Shown: piece after piece, positions 21,437 through 30,072 of the stretch
How positions within the stretch are numbered: position 1 is the stretch's first letter
How the letters are laid out: each line of letters begins with the position of its first letter
From: an uncultured SAR86 cluster bacterium
Lineage (GTDB): Bacteria; Pseudomonadota; Gammaproteobacteria; Magnimaribacterales; AG-339-G14
Direction of reading: 5' to 3'
Assembly: GCA_902563105.1 (NCBI GenBank)
Contig: CACEVU010000002.1
Span: 200,618 to 264,617 of the forward strand
DNA length: 64,000 nt
Position numbers and translations under genes: made by a program
Notes under the pieces: generated by a model
Told to the model about the DNA's origin: nothing
The model's database searches: none
The model's input: the letters and a program-made list of their open reading frames with translations, nothing else

Positions 21437-23317
21437 ATGAAAGAAAATTTCAAAGCCAAGGTATTTTTAAATAAATCAGGCAAAGGGAGGGTAAAGTATT
21501 CAGAGGATGAAATTCTATCTTTATCGAATAGAGAAATGTTCAAAGTTTTTCCAGGAGATGAAGTTGTTTGTCAAAAAATGCCTGGAAGCAAGGCAAAAAT
21601 TAAGGAAGTCTTGAAAAGAAATACCAGTGAGCTTACGGGTATTATTAAGAAGTATAAAGGCAAGACTTTTCTTACTAGTTTAGATAAAAGTTTTCATCTT
21701 GATATCCTGTTAGAGGGTAAGAATTTGAGGAACTTCAAATCAAATGATATTTGTGAAGTAAAAATAACATCTCAACCGTCTCTAAAGTACAAACCCAAAG
21801 CAAAGCCTATAAAGACCTTAAAAAGCAATGATGTATTTGAGGAGGCCTTTATTTTTGCCACTAATGGAACTGAGCTTTCCACCGAATGGTCGAAATCTAT
21901 TATTAATGAATGCAACAAGATCAAAAGAGATATTTCGGCACAGGATATCAGATCTAGAAAAGATTTGAGAAATTTAAATTTTGTGACTATTGATGGAAGC
22001 AATGCTAAAGATTTTGATGATGCTGTGTATGCTGAAGAAAGTTCCGATGGCTTTCTTTTATACGTCGGAATAGCAGACGTTTCCGAATATGTACTCCAAG
22101 AGTCTTCGCTAGATAAAGAAGCTTTGTCTAGAGCAACCTCGGTTTATTTTGAAAAAAAAGTTATCCCTATGCTGCCAGAACTTATCTCAAATAAACTTTG
22201 TTCGTTGAGGCCTAATGAGGATAAGTTGGTTTTAACTTGTGAAATTTATCTAGATAGAGAGGGAGAAATAAAATCCTTTGAATTTTTCAATTCTGTTATC
22301 TGTTCTAAGAATCGTCTTACCTATGATGAGGTTGAAAAATTTTATCAAAAAGGTCAAATAGCTCTTTCGGATGATATTTTGTCTAATTTAAGTACCCTAA
22401 AAAAAATACATGGTTTGAGAAGAAAAATAAGAGAAGAAAGGAAGGCGATAGATTTTTATCTTCCTGAATACAGGCCTGTTGGCAAAGATAATAAAATAAT
22501 AAAATTCAAATCAATAAATCATCTATTAGCAAACGAAGTCATAGAGGAATCTATGATTCTGGCAAATATTTGTGCGGCAAAATTAACTAAAAAACTTAAA
22601 AAACCTATCCCATTCCGTCACCACGATAACCCGGATTACAACGAACTCGAAAAACTCAAAGAATTTCTAAAAACCAGAGGTCTCCGTAAAGGCATGACTG
22701 AATCAAATCCTAGAAAGAAACTCAACGCTTGGCTAAAAGAGATCAAACAAAAAGAAAAATCGTTTTCTTTGATATATCAGATTTTAAGAAGTATGAAGCT
22801 TGCCGTTTATTCAGGAAAGGAAAGTAACCATTTTGCTCTTGGACTTGAAGAATATTGTCATTTTACCTCTCCTATAAGAAGGTATTCGGATCTGGTAACG
22901 CATAGAGTCATTAAGTCGATAATTGAAAAAAAAGGAAGTTCTTATTCTATAGATGAAATAGATGAAATTTCTTCAATTTGTAGTGATAAAGATAGAGAAG
23001 CAGAGAAAATCGTAAGGGAATCCTCTAAATATCTAAGTTGTAAGTGTGCCGAACAACACATAGGGAAGGCATTCACTGGAGAAGTTGTGGCGGTATTGGA
23101 ATTTGGAGTATTTATGCATATCGATGGACTTAATATTGAGGGGTTTTGTCATATAAAAAATCTTAAAAGATCGCCATATTATGTTCATGATGCGGCAGCT
23201 CATTCTCTTACTTCTGCAAATAAAAATAATATTTATGCGTTGGGTGATAAATTTAAAATTAAAATAAAATCTGTGGAAACTTCTAGAAAGAGGATTGATT
23301 TGAAAGTTATTAATTAG
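21437..23317 (+). CDS. rnr: Ribonuclease R (RNB-family 3'-5' exoribonuclease), short form
   Basis: Degrades structured RNA 3' to 5'. Cold-shock-like RNA-binding domains occupy roughly residues 1-120; the RNB catalytic domain begins near 175 with the acidic cluster in DGSNAKDFDDAVY and includes HFTSPIRRYSDLVTHR; an S1 domain (GEVVAVLEFGVFMHI) lies at about 545-622. Length 626 residues against 813 in E. coli: the N-terminal helix-turn-helix and the lysine-rich tail are missing. RNase II is similar in length, but the order with rlmB directly downstream favours RNase R. Confidence 0.92.
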   Translation: MKENFKAKVFLNKSGKGRVKYSEDEILSLSNREMFKVFPGDEVVCQKMPGSKAKIKEVLKRNTSELTGIIKKYKGKTFLTSLDKSFHLDILLEGKNLRNFKSNDICEVKITSQPSLKYKPKAKPIKTLKSNDVFEEAFIFATNGTELSTEWSKSIINECNKIKRDISAQDIRSRKDLRNLNFVTIDGSNAKDFDDAVYAEESSDGFLLYVGIADVSEYVLQESSLDKEALSRATSVYFEKKVIPMLPELISNKLCSLRPNEDKLVLTCEIYLDREGEIKSFEFFNSVICSKNRLTYDEVEKFYQKGQIALSDDILSNLSTLKKIHGLRRKIREERKAIDFYLPEYRPVGKDNKIIKFKSINHLLANEVIEESMILANICAAKLTKKLKKPIPFRHHDNPDYNELEKLKEFLKTRGLRKGMTESNPRKKLNAWLKEIKQKEKSFSLIYQILRSMKLAVYSGKESNHFALGLEEYCHFTSPIRRYSDLVTHRVIKSIIEKKGSSYSIDEIDEISSICSDKDREAEKIVRESSKYLSCKCAEQHIGKAFTGEVVAVLEFGVFMHIDGLNIEGFCHIKNLKRSPYYVHDAAAHSLTSANKNNIYALGDKFKIKIKSVETSRKRIDLKVIN

Positions 23318-23319
23318 AT

Positions 23320-24018
23320 ATGAAAAAGTTGGAAACTAATGATCAAAACTTTATCAAAACCTTACTTGATAACCTTCCTCAAAATATTGAAGAACTTTCT
23401 GTTACAAAAGATAAAAACAATAAAAAAACTTTGGAATTGATTTCACTTGCTGAGGAAAAAGATTTACCTATCTCATTCAATACAGATAAAAAACTATCAG
23501 CTACTTTCAAACCATCACAAATAAAAGATATTAATTTTTTAGAAAAGCTGATTAGTCAAAAAAAGAATTCACTTCTACTGATTTTGGATCATGTTATGGA
23601 TCCACAAAATGTAGGTTCGATATTAAGAACTGCTTTAGCAGCAAATGTAGATGCCGTAATAGTCAGCAAAAATAGAGCATGTCATCTAACCGAAACAGTA
23701 AGAAAGGTTTCAAAAGGTGCTTCAGAAATAATACCTTTTATTATTGTTAACAATATCAAGTATCTACTAAAAAATCTTAAAACTCTGAATTTCAATATTC
23801 TTGGTTGCGATGGAACTGCAGAAAAAAACTATTACGAGTGTGACTATAACTTACCTACGGCTATTATAATGGGGTCCGAAGGTGAAGGCATAAAACCAAA
23901 TCTAAAAAAAGATATAGATGAAATGATAAGAATTCCCATGAATGAGCAGATAGAAAGTCTTAACGTTTCCAATGCTTGTTCTGTTATTCTATTTGAAGCC
24001 AGAAAACAAAGAATTTAA
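23320..24018 (+). CDS. rlmB: 23S rRNA 2'-O-ribose methyltransferase (SpoU family)
   Basis: By family and by its position after rnr, this should be RlmB, which methylates G2251 in the peptidyl-transferase P loop. SpoU motifs: DHVMDPQNVGSILRTA (motif 1), IIMGSEGEGI (motif 2) and IPM..QIESLNVSNACSV (motif 3, part of the trefoil knot). Length 232 residues. It starts two bases after rnr; lpxC follows after five bases. Confidence 0.93.
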   Translation: MKKLETNDQNFIKTLLDNLPQNIEELSVTKDKNNKKTLELISLAEEKDLPISFNTDKKLSATFKPSQIKDINFLEKLISQKKNSLLLILDHVMDPQNVGSILRTALAANVDAVIVSKNRACHLTETVRKVSKGASEIIPFIIVNNIKYLLKNLKTLNFNILGCDGTAEKNYYECDYNLPTAIIMGSEGEGIKPNLKKDIDEMIRIPMNEQIESLNVSNACSVILFEARKQRI

Positions 24019-24023
24019 AAGCA

Positions 24024-24944
24024 ATGTTGGTACAAAGAACTCTTACAAATCCTATAAAAGCAACTGGAGTTGGACTTCATACCGGAAGAAAGATAACGAT
24101 TAATCTTCTCCCGGCTGAAGAAGATCAAGGAGTAGTCTTTAGAAGAATTGATTTGGAGCCTAACGTTGAAATAAAAGCAGTAGTTGAGAATGTTGGGCCA
24201 ACTTCAATGGCAACAACATTAAAAGATGGTGAAATTGAGATTGCTACTGTAGAACATATGATGTCTGCTTTTGCTGGATTAGGCATAGATAATGTCACTG
24301 TAGAAATAAACGATTGCGAAGTCCCAATTATGGATGGTAGTGCGAGTCCTTTTGTTTTCTTAATACAGTCTGCAGGTATAAAAGAACAAACAAAACCAAA
24401 AAAGTTTATAAAAATTAAAAAAGAAATCTCAATAACTACCGATAATGGTGCTTATGCGAAATTGTCTCCTTACGACGGTTTTAAAGTAACACATTCGCTT
24501 GTCTATGATGACGAAGCGCGTAAAGGCCACTCTAGAACAACCACAGTTGACTTTAATTCAACGACTTATTTAAAAGAAATTTCAAGGTCAAGGACTTATG
24601 GCTTTATGGAAGAACTAGAAGCATTGAAAAAGAATTCTCTTGCCTTAGGTGCCAGTCAAAAAAATGCTATCGCTATCAAAGATAATGAAATCTTAAACGA
24701 AGAAGGTTTACGATCTAAAGATGAGTTGGTTAAACATAAAATTTTGGATGTAATCGGAGACTTATATTTATTGCAACATAATCTTATTGGAGAATTTGAA
24801 GGATATAAATCTGGACATACACAAAACAACTTGCTTTTAAGAAAATTGATTGAAGTTCCAGATTCATGGGAACTTATTTCTTCTGAAAGTGATAATCCAA
24901 TTATTGATTACATAGAACCAATCATCGATCCTAGTCTTGGATAA
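24024..24944 (+). CDS. lpxC: UDP-3-O-acyl-N-acetylglucosamine deacetylase
   Basis: Zinc enzyme of the first committed step of lipid A synthesis, so the cell has a lipopolysaccharide outer membrane. Zinc ligands are H78 (TVEHMMSA), H238 and D242 (VKHKILDVIGD), and the general acid H265 lies in YKSGHTQNN; numbering is nearly the same as in E. coli. Length 306 residues. Upstream of secA, as in E. coli, where only a small gene separates them. Confidence 0.97.
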   Translation: MLVQRTLTNPIKATGVGLHTGRKITINLLPAEEDQGVVFRRIDLEPNVEIKAVVENVGPTSMATTLKDGEIEIATVEHMMSAFAGLGIDNVTVEINDCEVPIMDGSASPFVFLIQSAGIKEQTKPKKFIKIKKEISITTDNGAYAKLSPYDGFKVTHSLVYDDEARKGHSRTTTVDFNSTTYLKEISRSRTYGFMEELEALKKNSLALGASQKNAIAIKDNEILNEEGLRSKDELVKHKILDVIGDLYLLQHNLIGEFEGYKSGHTQNNLLLRKLIEVPDSWELISSESDNPIIDYIEPIIDPSLG

Positions 24945-24946
24945 AC

Positions 24947-27580
24947 ATGTCCATATTGTCATTCTTATTTGGAAACAAAGATAAGCGAGTTTTACGTAAA
25001 CTCGGAAACATTGTTAATTCAATAAATGATTTAGAACAAAATTTTGATTCTTTTACGGACGAAGAACTAAAAGATACTACTAGAAAATTTAAAGAAAGAC
25101 TTTCCGAAGGTTCAAGTTTAGATGACCTCATGCCAGAGGCGTTTGCAGCTGTAAGAGAATCAAGCAAAAGATTTTTAGGACTTCGTCACTATGATTGTCA
25201 ATTAATTGGTGGTGCCATATTAAATCAGGGCATGATTGCCGAAATGGCAACGGGAGAAGGAAAGACATTGGTTGCAACCCTACCTTGTTATCTCAATGCA
25301 CTTACTGGAAAAAGTGTCATCGTAGTTACTGCAAACGAATACTTAGCCAAAAGAGATGCAAACTGGATGGCTCCAATTTTTGAGGGCTTGGGAATGAATG
25401 TTGGATATATCACTCCAGAACTTAATCCTTTAGAGAAAAAAGAAAACTATGCCAAAGATGTCGTTTATGCCACAAACAACGAGCTAGGCTTTGACTACCT
25501 AAGAGACAATATGGTTCTAAGAGAGGAAGATCGTCTTCAAAGAGATCCTTATTTTGTGGTTGTAGACGAAGTGGATTCGATTTTGATCGATGAAGCCAGA
25601 ACTCCTCTAATAATAAGTGGCGTTGCAGAAGATAATGGACCTCTCTACAGAAAGCTTAAGCCGGTCGTAAAAAGTCTAACCGAGGAAGAGTTTGATTTTG
25701 AAAAAGAAGAAGTCGTGAAAGCAGGAGACTTCACTATAGATTTGCAATCCAGATCGATTGAAATTTCGGAAAATGGGCATGAAAAAATAGAAAATTATCT
25801 CAAGCAAAATAACCTCCTCGAGGATTCTGTGAGTCTGTATGCCAGTGAAAATTTAAAACTTCTGAATATGGTTCAAGCTCTTGTTAGGGCTGAAACTCTG
25901 TTTGAAAAAAATACCGATTACATAGTTCAAAATGGAAAAGTCATCTTAATTGATACAAATTCAGGTCGAGCGATGCCAGGCAGAAGGCTTTCTGATGGAG
26001 TTCATCAAGCTTTAGAATTAAAGGAAAATCTAGACATTCAAGTTGAAAGTCAAACACTCGCATCTACTACTTTTCAAAACTTCTTTAGGATGTTTGAAAA
26101 GCTATCAGGAATGACAGGAACTGCCAAAACAGAAGCTAGAGAATTTGATGAAATTTATTCTTTGGAGGCAATTTCTATTCCCACAAATCTTCCAATGGTT
26201 AGAGAAGACAAAAACGATAAAATTTATCTCACAGAGGAAGAAAAAAATGATGCCATTATCGATGAGATAAAAACTTTTCACGAAAAAGGTAATCCCATTC
26301 TTGTCGGTACTATATCTGTTGAAAACTCTGAAGTTTTGTCACAAAAACTGGATATGTTAAATATTCCTCATCGTGTTTTAAATGCCAAACAAAATCAACA
26401 AGAAGCAGAAATAATTTCCCAAGCTGGAAAAGAAAAAGCTGTGACCATAGCTACTAATATGGCTGGAAGAGGAACAGATATTGTCCTTGGAGGGTTCCCA
26501 GAATCTGAAACAGCCAGAAAGGAAATTGTTCAATTGGGAGGATTGCATGTCATCGGTACCGAAAGACATGAATCTCGAAGAATTGATAACCAACTTAGAG
26601 GAAGGTCAGGACGGCAAGGTGACCCCGGTTCTTCCCAGTTTTTCTTATCCCTAGATGACGGCTTGCTTAAGATATTTGCCCCTGACCGAATGAAAGCTCT
26701 TATGCAATCCTTCGGTGGAATGAAAAAAGGAGAATCAATAGAACATAAGATGTTAACTAATTCTATAGAACGAGCTCAAAGGCGAGTTGAAGGTAGGAAT
26801 TTTGACATTCGGAAAAGAATTCTAGAATTTGACGATGTCTTGAATGAACAAAGACAGGTAATTTATAAGCAACGAAAAGAAATATTAGAAGATAAAGATT
26901 TAGATGACTTAATTTCAAATATGCGAGCTGATGTTTTGAGCTCGACTTTTGAAGCTCATATTCCGGAATATGAAATAGAAACCAATTGGAAAGTTGATGA
27001 ACTAAAAAACATCCTAGAATCTGAATTTAATCTGCAATTTAATTTAATAGCTGAATTGGAAAATAGTGAATCCAACACGCAAGAGGTGCTGGATAAGCTT
27101 TTGGATTATGCTGACAAAATTTACTTAGAAAAAAGAAATAAATTTCCAAACGTTTATTCTCAATTGGAAAATCAGATCATCCTGCAGGTCATTGATCAGA
27201 GTTGGAAAAATCATATCAATCAACTAGATTCGCTTAGACAAAACATTGGGTTTCGAAGTTATGCAGGAAAAGATCCACGTCTTGAATACAAAAGAGAAGC
27301 TTTTGAAATGTTTGAACAACTTCTTGAAACAATAAAAAAAGAATCTACAAGGTTCCTTTGCCGTGTCGAAGTAAAACCTGAAGACGAACAAGAAATTGAA
27401 AAGATGAAATCTAGAGAGGTCTTAGAAAAAACTAAAACTGTGCATGAAAATTCTCCATCAGCATTTATGGATAACTCTGTGTCTAACCAACAAGCATCTA
27501 ATAACGACCAACCAATAGAGGGAAATAGACGTTTAAGAAGACTGAAAGCAAAAGCTAACAGAAAAAAGAAAAAAAGATAA
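24947..27580 (+). CDS. secA: Preprotein translocase ATPase SecA, lacking the C-terminal zinc motif
   Basis: Motor ATPase that pushes preproteins through SecYEG. Walker A MATGEGKTL, the DEAD-type VVDEVDSILIDEARTPLI, and the helicase-like segments TNMAGRGTDIVLGG and RRIDNQLRGRSGRQGDPG are present. Length 877 residues, against 901 in E. coli. The end is NRRLRRLKAKANRKKKKR instead of the usual CPCGSGKK..CHG zinc site that binds SecB and lipids. The linker and a strongly basic tail remain, so this looks like natural loss rather than a frameshift. It shares one base with argJ. Confidence 0.97.
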   Translation: MSILSFLFGNKDKRVLRKLGNIVNSINDLEQNFDSFTDEELKDTTRKFKERLSEGSSLDDLMPEAFAAVRESSKRFLGLRHYDCQLIGGAILNQGMIAEMATGEGKTLVATLPCYLNALTGKSVIVVTANEYLAKRDANWMAPIFEGLGMNVGYITPELNPLEKKENYAKDVVYATNNELGFDYLRDNMVLREEDRLQRDPYFVVVDEVDSILIDEARTPLIISGVAEDNGPLYRKLKPVVKSLTEEEFDFEKEEVVKAGDFTIDLQSRSIEISENGHEKIENYLKQNNLLEDSVSLYASENLKLLNMVQALVRAETLFEKNTDYIVQNGKVILIDTNSGRAMPGRRLSDGVHQALELKENLDIQVESQTLASTTFQNFFRMFEKLSGMTGTAKTEAREFDEIYSLEAISIPTNLPMVREDKNDKIYLTEEEKNDAIIDEIKTFHEKGNPILVGTISVENSEVLSQKLDMLNIPHRVLNAKQNQQEAEIISQAGKEKAVTIATNMAGRGTDIVLGGFPESETARKEIVQLGGLHVIGTERHESRRIDNQLRGRSGRQGDPGSSQFFLSLDDGLLKIFAPDRMKALMQSFGGMKKGESIEHKMLTNSIERAQRRVEGRNFDIRKRILEFDDVLNEQRQVIYKQRKEILEDKDLDDLISNMRADVLSSTFEAHIPEYEIETNWKVDELKNILESEFNLQFNLIAELENSESNTQEVLDKLLDYADKIYLEKRNKFPNVYSQLENQIILQVIDQSWKNHINQLDSLRQNIGFRSYAGKDPRLEYKREAFEMFEQLLETIKKESTRFLCRVEVKPEDEQEIEKMKSREVLEKTKTVHENSPSAFMDNSVSNQQASNNDQPIEGNRRLRRLKAKANRKKKKR

Positions 27581-28755
27581 TGTTGAAAGATATAAAAATT
27601 GGTTGTGCATCCTCCAAGACGAAGTATGGAACTAGATTGGATACCTCAATAGTAAAACTTGAGAAGGAAGCAATTTGGTCTGGCTTGTTTACTTCAAATA
27701 AATTTAAGTCTGCACCGGTGGAAATATGTTTAGAAAAAATAAGTAAAAATATTTCAGAACCTAAGGTCTTAATGGTCAATGCTGGAAATGCAAATGCTGC
27801 AACCGGCAAGAAAGGAAAAAAAGACTCTGAGAAACTCATTGAGGATGTTTCCTCTCTATTAAATGTATCCAAAGACAATATCCTCCCCTTTTCTACTGGC
27901 GTGGTAGGAGAATTACTTGATACTAAAAAGCTTTCTCAGGCATTTAGAAAATGTACAAACCAGTTAGGGAAAAATTCTTGGGAAGACTTTGCTAATGCAA
28001 TAATGACCACAGACACTCGACATAAAGTAGTTAAAAAGGAATTTAAATTAGGTAGTCAAAAAATTAATGTAATCGGAGTTGCAAAAGGAGTTGGGATGAT
28101 TGAACCGAATATGGCTACTACCCTGAGTTTTATTTTTACCGATCTAAAACTTTCAAAAATTCAATTGAAGAAATTACATAGGGATATTTGCAATCAGACA
28201 TTTAATGCAATCTCAATTGATGGAGATCAATCTCCAAGTGATTCCAGTATTTTTGCAACAACCTCAAAGAAAAAAAGTGAATTTAAGAAATATCACAAAA
28301 AAATTAAGAATAACTTTTTTGAGGTCTTTAGAGAATTAGCTGAAAAGATGGTTTTAGATGGAGAAGGTGCTACCAAACTTATTAAGATTAAGGTTTCGGG
28401 ATTAAGCTCTTATAAAGCTTCTAAGAAAGTTGCTTTAAAAGTTGCAAACTCTCCTCTGGTTAAAACAGCCGCATACGGTGAAGATCCCAATTGGGGCAGA
28501 ATTATTACCGCTGCAGGAAATGCCCATGAAAAGGAGTTTGATATGAAAAATCTATCACTAAAAATTGGAGGTCATTCGGTTTTAGTGAATGGAAATCTTA
28601 GTCCAAAATATTCCGAAGCAAAGGGCAAAAAGGAATTTAGAAAGAAAACAATCAATATTGAAATCAATCTTGGAAAATCTAAACAATCGGCTCTTGTCAT
28701 GACATCAGACCTATCCCCAGAGTACATATCAATCAATAGTGATTACAGAAGCTAG
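27580..28755 (+). CDS. argJ: Bifunctional ornithine acetyltransferase / N-acetylglutamate synthase
   Basis: Cyclic arginine pathway enzyme that moves the acetyl group from acetylornithine to glutamate. Self-cleavage occurs before the catalytic threonine in PNMAT-TLSF, here T180 (also possible T181), and the KGVGMIEPNMAT context is exact. Other motifs: VNAGNANAATG, STGVVGE and DPNWGRIITAAG. Length 391 residues. ATG overlaps the secA stop by one base, and the next gene overlaps its 3' end by 17 bases. Confidence 0.96.
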   Translation: MLKDIKIGCASSKTKYGTRLDTSIVKLEKEAIWSGLFTSNKFKSAPVEICLEKISKNISEPKVLMVNAGNANAATGKKGKKDSEKLIEDVSSLLNVSKDNILPFSTGVVGELLDTKKLSQAFRKCTNQLGKNSWEDFANAIMTTDTRHKVVKKEFKLGSQKINVIGVAKGVGMIEPNMATTLSFIFTDLKLSKIQLKKLHRDICNQTFNAISIDGDQSPSDSSIFATTSKKKSEFKKYHKKIKNNFFEVFRELAEKMVLDGEGATKLIKIKVSGLSSYKASKKVALKVANSPLVKTAAYGEDPNWGRIITAAGNAHEKEFDMKNLSLKIGGHSVLVNGNLSPKYSEAKGKKEFRKKTINIEINLGKSKQSALVMTSDLSPEYISINSDYRS

Positions 28756-29299
28756 TTTTATTCCAATAACTCCAAAAAAAATTCCAGAAAACTTCTTTTC
28801 TCTGATTGAAAAACTATCCGATACTTCAAAATACTTGATCTACAGAGTGGATGTAATGGATTTTTCATCAGAGCATTGGAATAAAACCAAAGAAATTTAT
28901 GAAAATAAGGGAGGCAAAGTAATTTTGAATTCAAGGTTGGCGAAAAATATTTCCGATCATGAAAGCCTACATCTTACCTCCAGAGATTTGATAAAAACAA
29001 ATCAGTTGAGTTCCTCTTTGATCGGTGCTTCCTGTCACAATAAAAAAGAAGTTATAAAAGCTGCGCAACTTGAGCTGGATTATATATTTATCTCTCCAAT
29101 AAAAAATGTTATTGATAAAAATCCTGCATTGGGCTGGGAAAAATTTTCTAAACTGGCCAAGCTTTTTCCAGGGCCTAGTTTTGCTTTAGGAGGTTTAAAG
29201 CAAGAAGACCTCAAAATTGCAAGAGAAAATAGTGCTCAAGGTATTGCAGGTATAAGTGGATTTTTTAATCTTCTGAATGAGACAAGTTCGAAGAAATAA
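28739..29299 (+). CDS. Stand-alone thiamine-phosphate-synthase-like (TenI-type) domain
   Basis: A 186-residue TIM-barrel protein of the ThiE/TenI group: HLTSRDL, a GASCHNKKEV segment, IFISPIKNV, FALGGL and GIAGISGFF are family positions. In many gammaproteobacteria this domain forms the C-terminal half of a MutT-type Nudix protein located between argJ and yacG-coaE; here only the barrel is present at that same place. It starts with GTG 14 bases before the argJ stop ends, and its 3' end overlaps the convergent yacG by 35 bases. Whether it makes thiamine phosphate or has another role cannot be told. Confidence 0.8.
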   Translation: MITEASFIPITPKKIPENFFSLIEKLSDTSKYLIYRVDVMDFSSEHWNKTKEIYENKGGKVILNSRLAKNISDHESLHLTSRDLIKTNQLSSSLIGASCHNKKEVIKAAQLELDYIFISPIKNVIDKNPALGWEKFSKLAKLFPGPSFALGGLKQEDLKIARENSAQGIAGISGFFNLLNETSSKK

Positions 29300-29417
29300 C
29301 ATTTCTTTCGTTAAACCAATCTGACAGGTCCAGAGAGCGGCATCTTTCTGAGCAGAAAGGTCTAAATTTTTTATCAGTACTTTCTGAAATTTCTTCTTTA
29401 CAACTTGGACATTTCAT
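29265..29417 (-). CDS. yacG: Small zinc-finger protein YacG (DNA gyrase inhibitor)
   Basis: A 50-residue protein that is easy to miss. It begins MKCPSCKEE and contains FRPFCSERCRSLDLSDW, so the four zinc cysteines (C3, C6, C22, C26) and the family signature PFCS.RC...DL..W are all present. In E. coli YacG binds gyrase B and lies next to coaE. Its ATG overlaps the coaE stop by four bases (ATGA), supporting both the start and cotranscription. Its last 35 bases overlap the convergent TMP-synthase-like gene. Confidence 0.93.
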   Translation of the reverse strand: MKCPSCKEEISESTDKKFRPFCSERCRSLDLSDWFNERNVISSNLSHSED

Positions 29418-30013
29418 TTGATTTCAATTTGAGTAATTATTTTTTGATGTAATTCTGTTACAGCTTTTTTTAGATCATCTAAAGTATTTTCATTTTCTAT
29501 GATGTGAGTTGCTAATCTGAGTCTTTCAGAACGATTGATTTGCGAAAGAATTATAGTTTTTACTTGTTCTTCAGGAACATCGTCTCGCGTCTTTGTTCTT
29601 AAAATTTGAGTTTCCTCAGATACATCTATTACCAGTACTTCATCACAATAATCGGACTGTTTAGTTTCGAACAATAATGGCGAGGCAAGGATTGTATACT
29701 TGGAAGAAGATGATTTTAATTCCTCTTTAATTAAATCCGCTATTAGAGGATGAAGTAAATTTTCTAACCAATCTTTTTCCTCTTCTTTTTCAAATATTAT
29801 TTCTCTTAATTTTTTTCTATCCAGTTCACCTGTAGCGAGAAGAATTTCAGAACCATATCTTTTTTTTATCTCAAAAAGGCCTGCTTCTCCTTTTTGAACT
29901 GGGACTCTAGATAGAACATCGGCATCGACTATCTTAATTCCCACAGAGGAAAAAATATCAGTTGCCGCTGATTTGCCAGACCCAATTCCACCGGTAACAC
30001 CCAAAACAAACAT
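29414..30013 (-). CDS. coaE: Dephospho-CoA kinase
   Basis: Last step of coenzyme A synthesis, phosphorylating the 3'-hydroxyl of dephospho-CoA. Walker A GGIGSGKS is at residues 8-15, followed by the conserved VDADVLSR; the lid region with R.R.D.P is recognisable in RTKTRDDVPE. Length 199 residues. It is followed by the overlapping yacG and divergent from the MFS gene, with a 59-base gap to the likely MFS start. Confidence 0.95.
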   Translation of the reverse strand: MFVLGVTGGIGSGKSAATDIFSSVGIKIVDADVLSRVPVQKGEAGLFEIKKRYGSEILLATGELDRKKLREIIFEKEEEKDWLENLLHPLIADLIKEELKSSSSKYTILASPLLFETKQSDYCDEVLVIDVSEETQILRTKTRDDVPEEQVKTIILSQINRSERLRLATHIIENENTLDDLKKAVTELHQKIITQIEIK

Positions 30014-30072
30014 TTTTTATATTTTTTTAAAAATCCTATACTATGATAATTCTTTCACAATATTCTATAAGT

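Noticed and set aside
27500-27580. Frameshift as the cause of the missing SecA zinc motif
   Set aside because: No other frame before the argJ start encodes a cysteine-rich CPCGSG-like tail, and the stop is neatly coupled with argJ.
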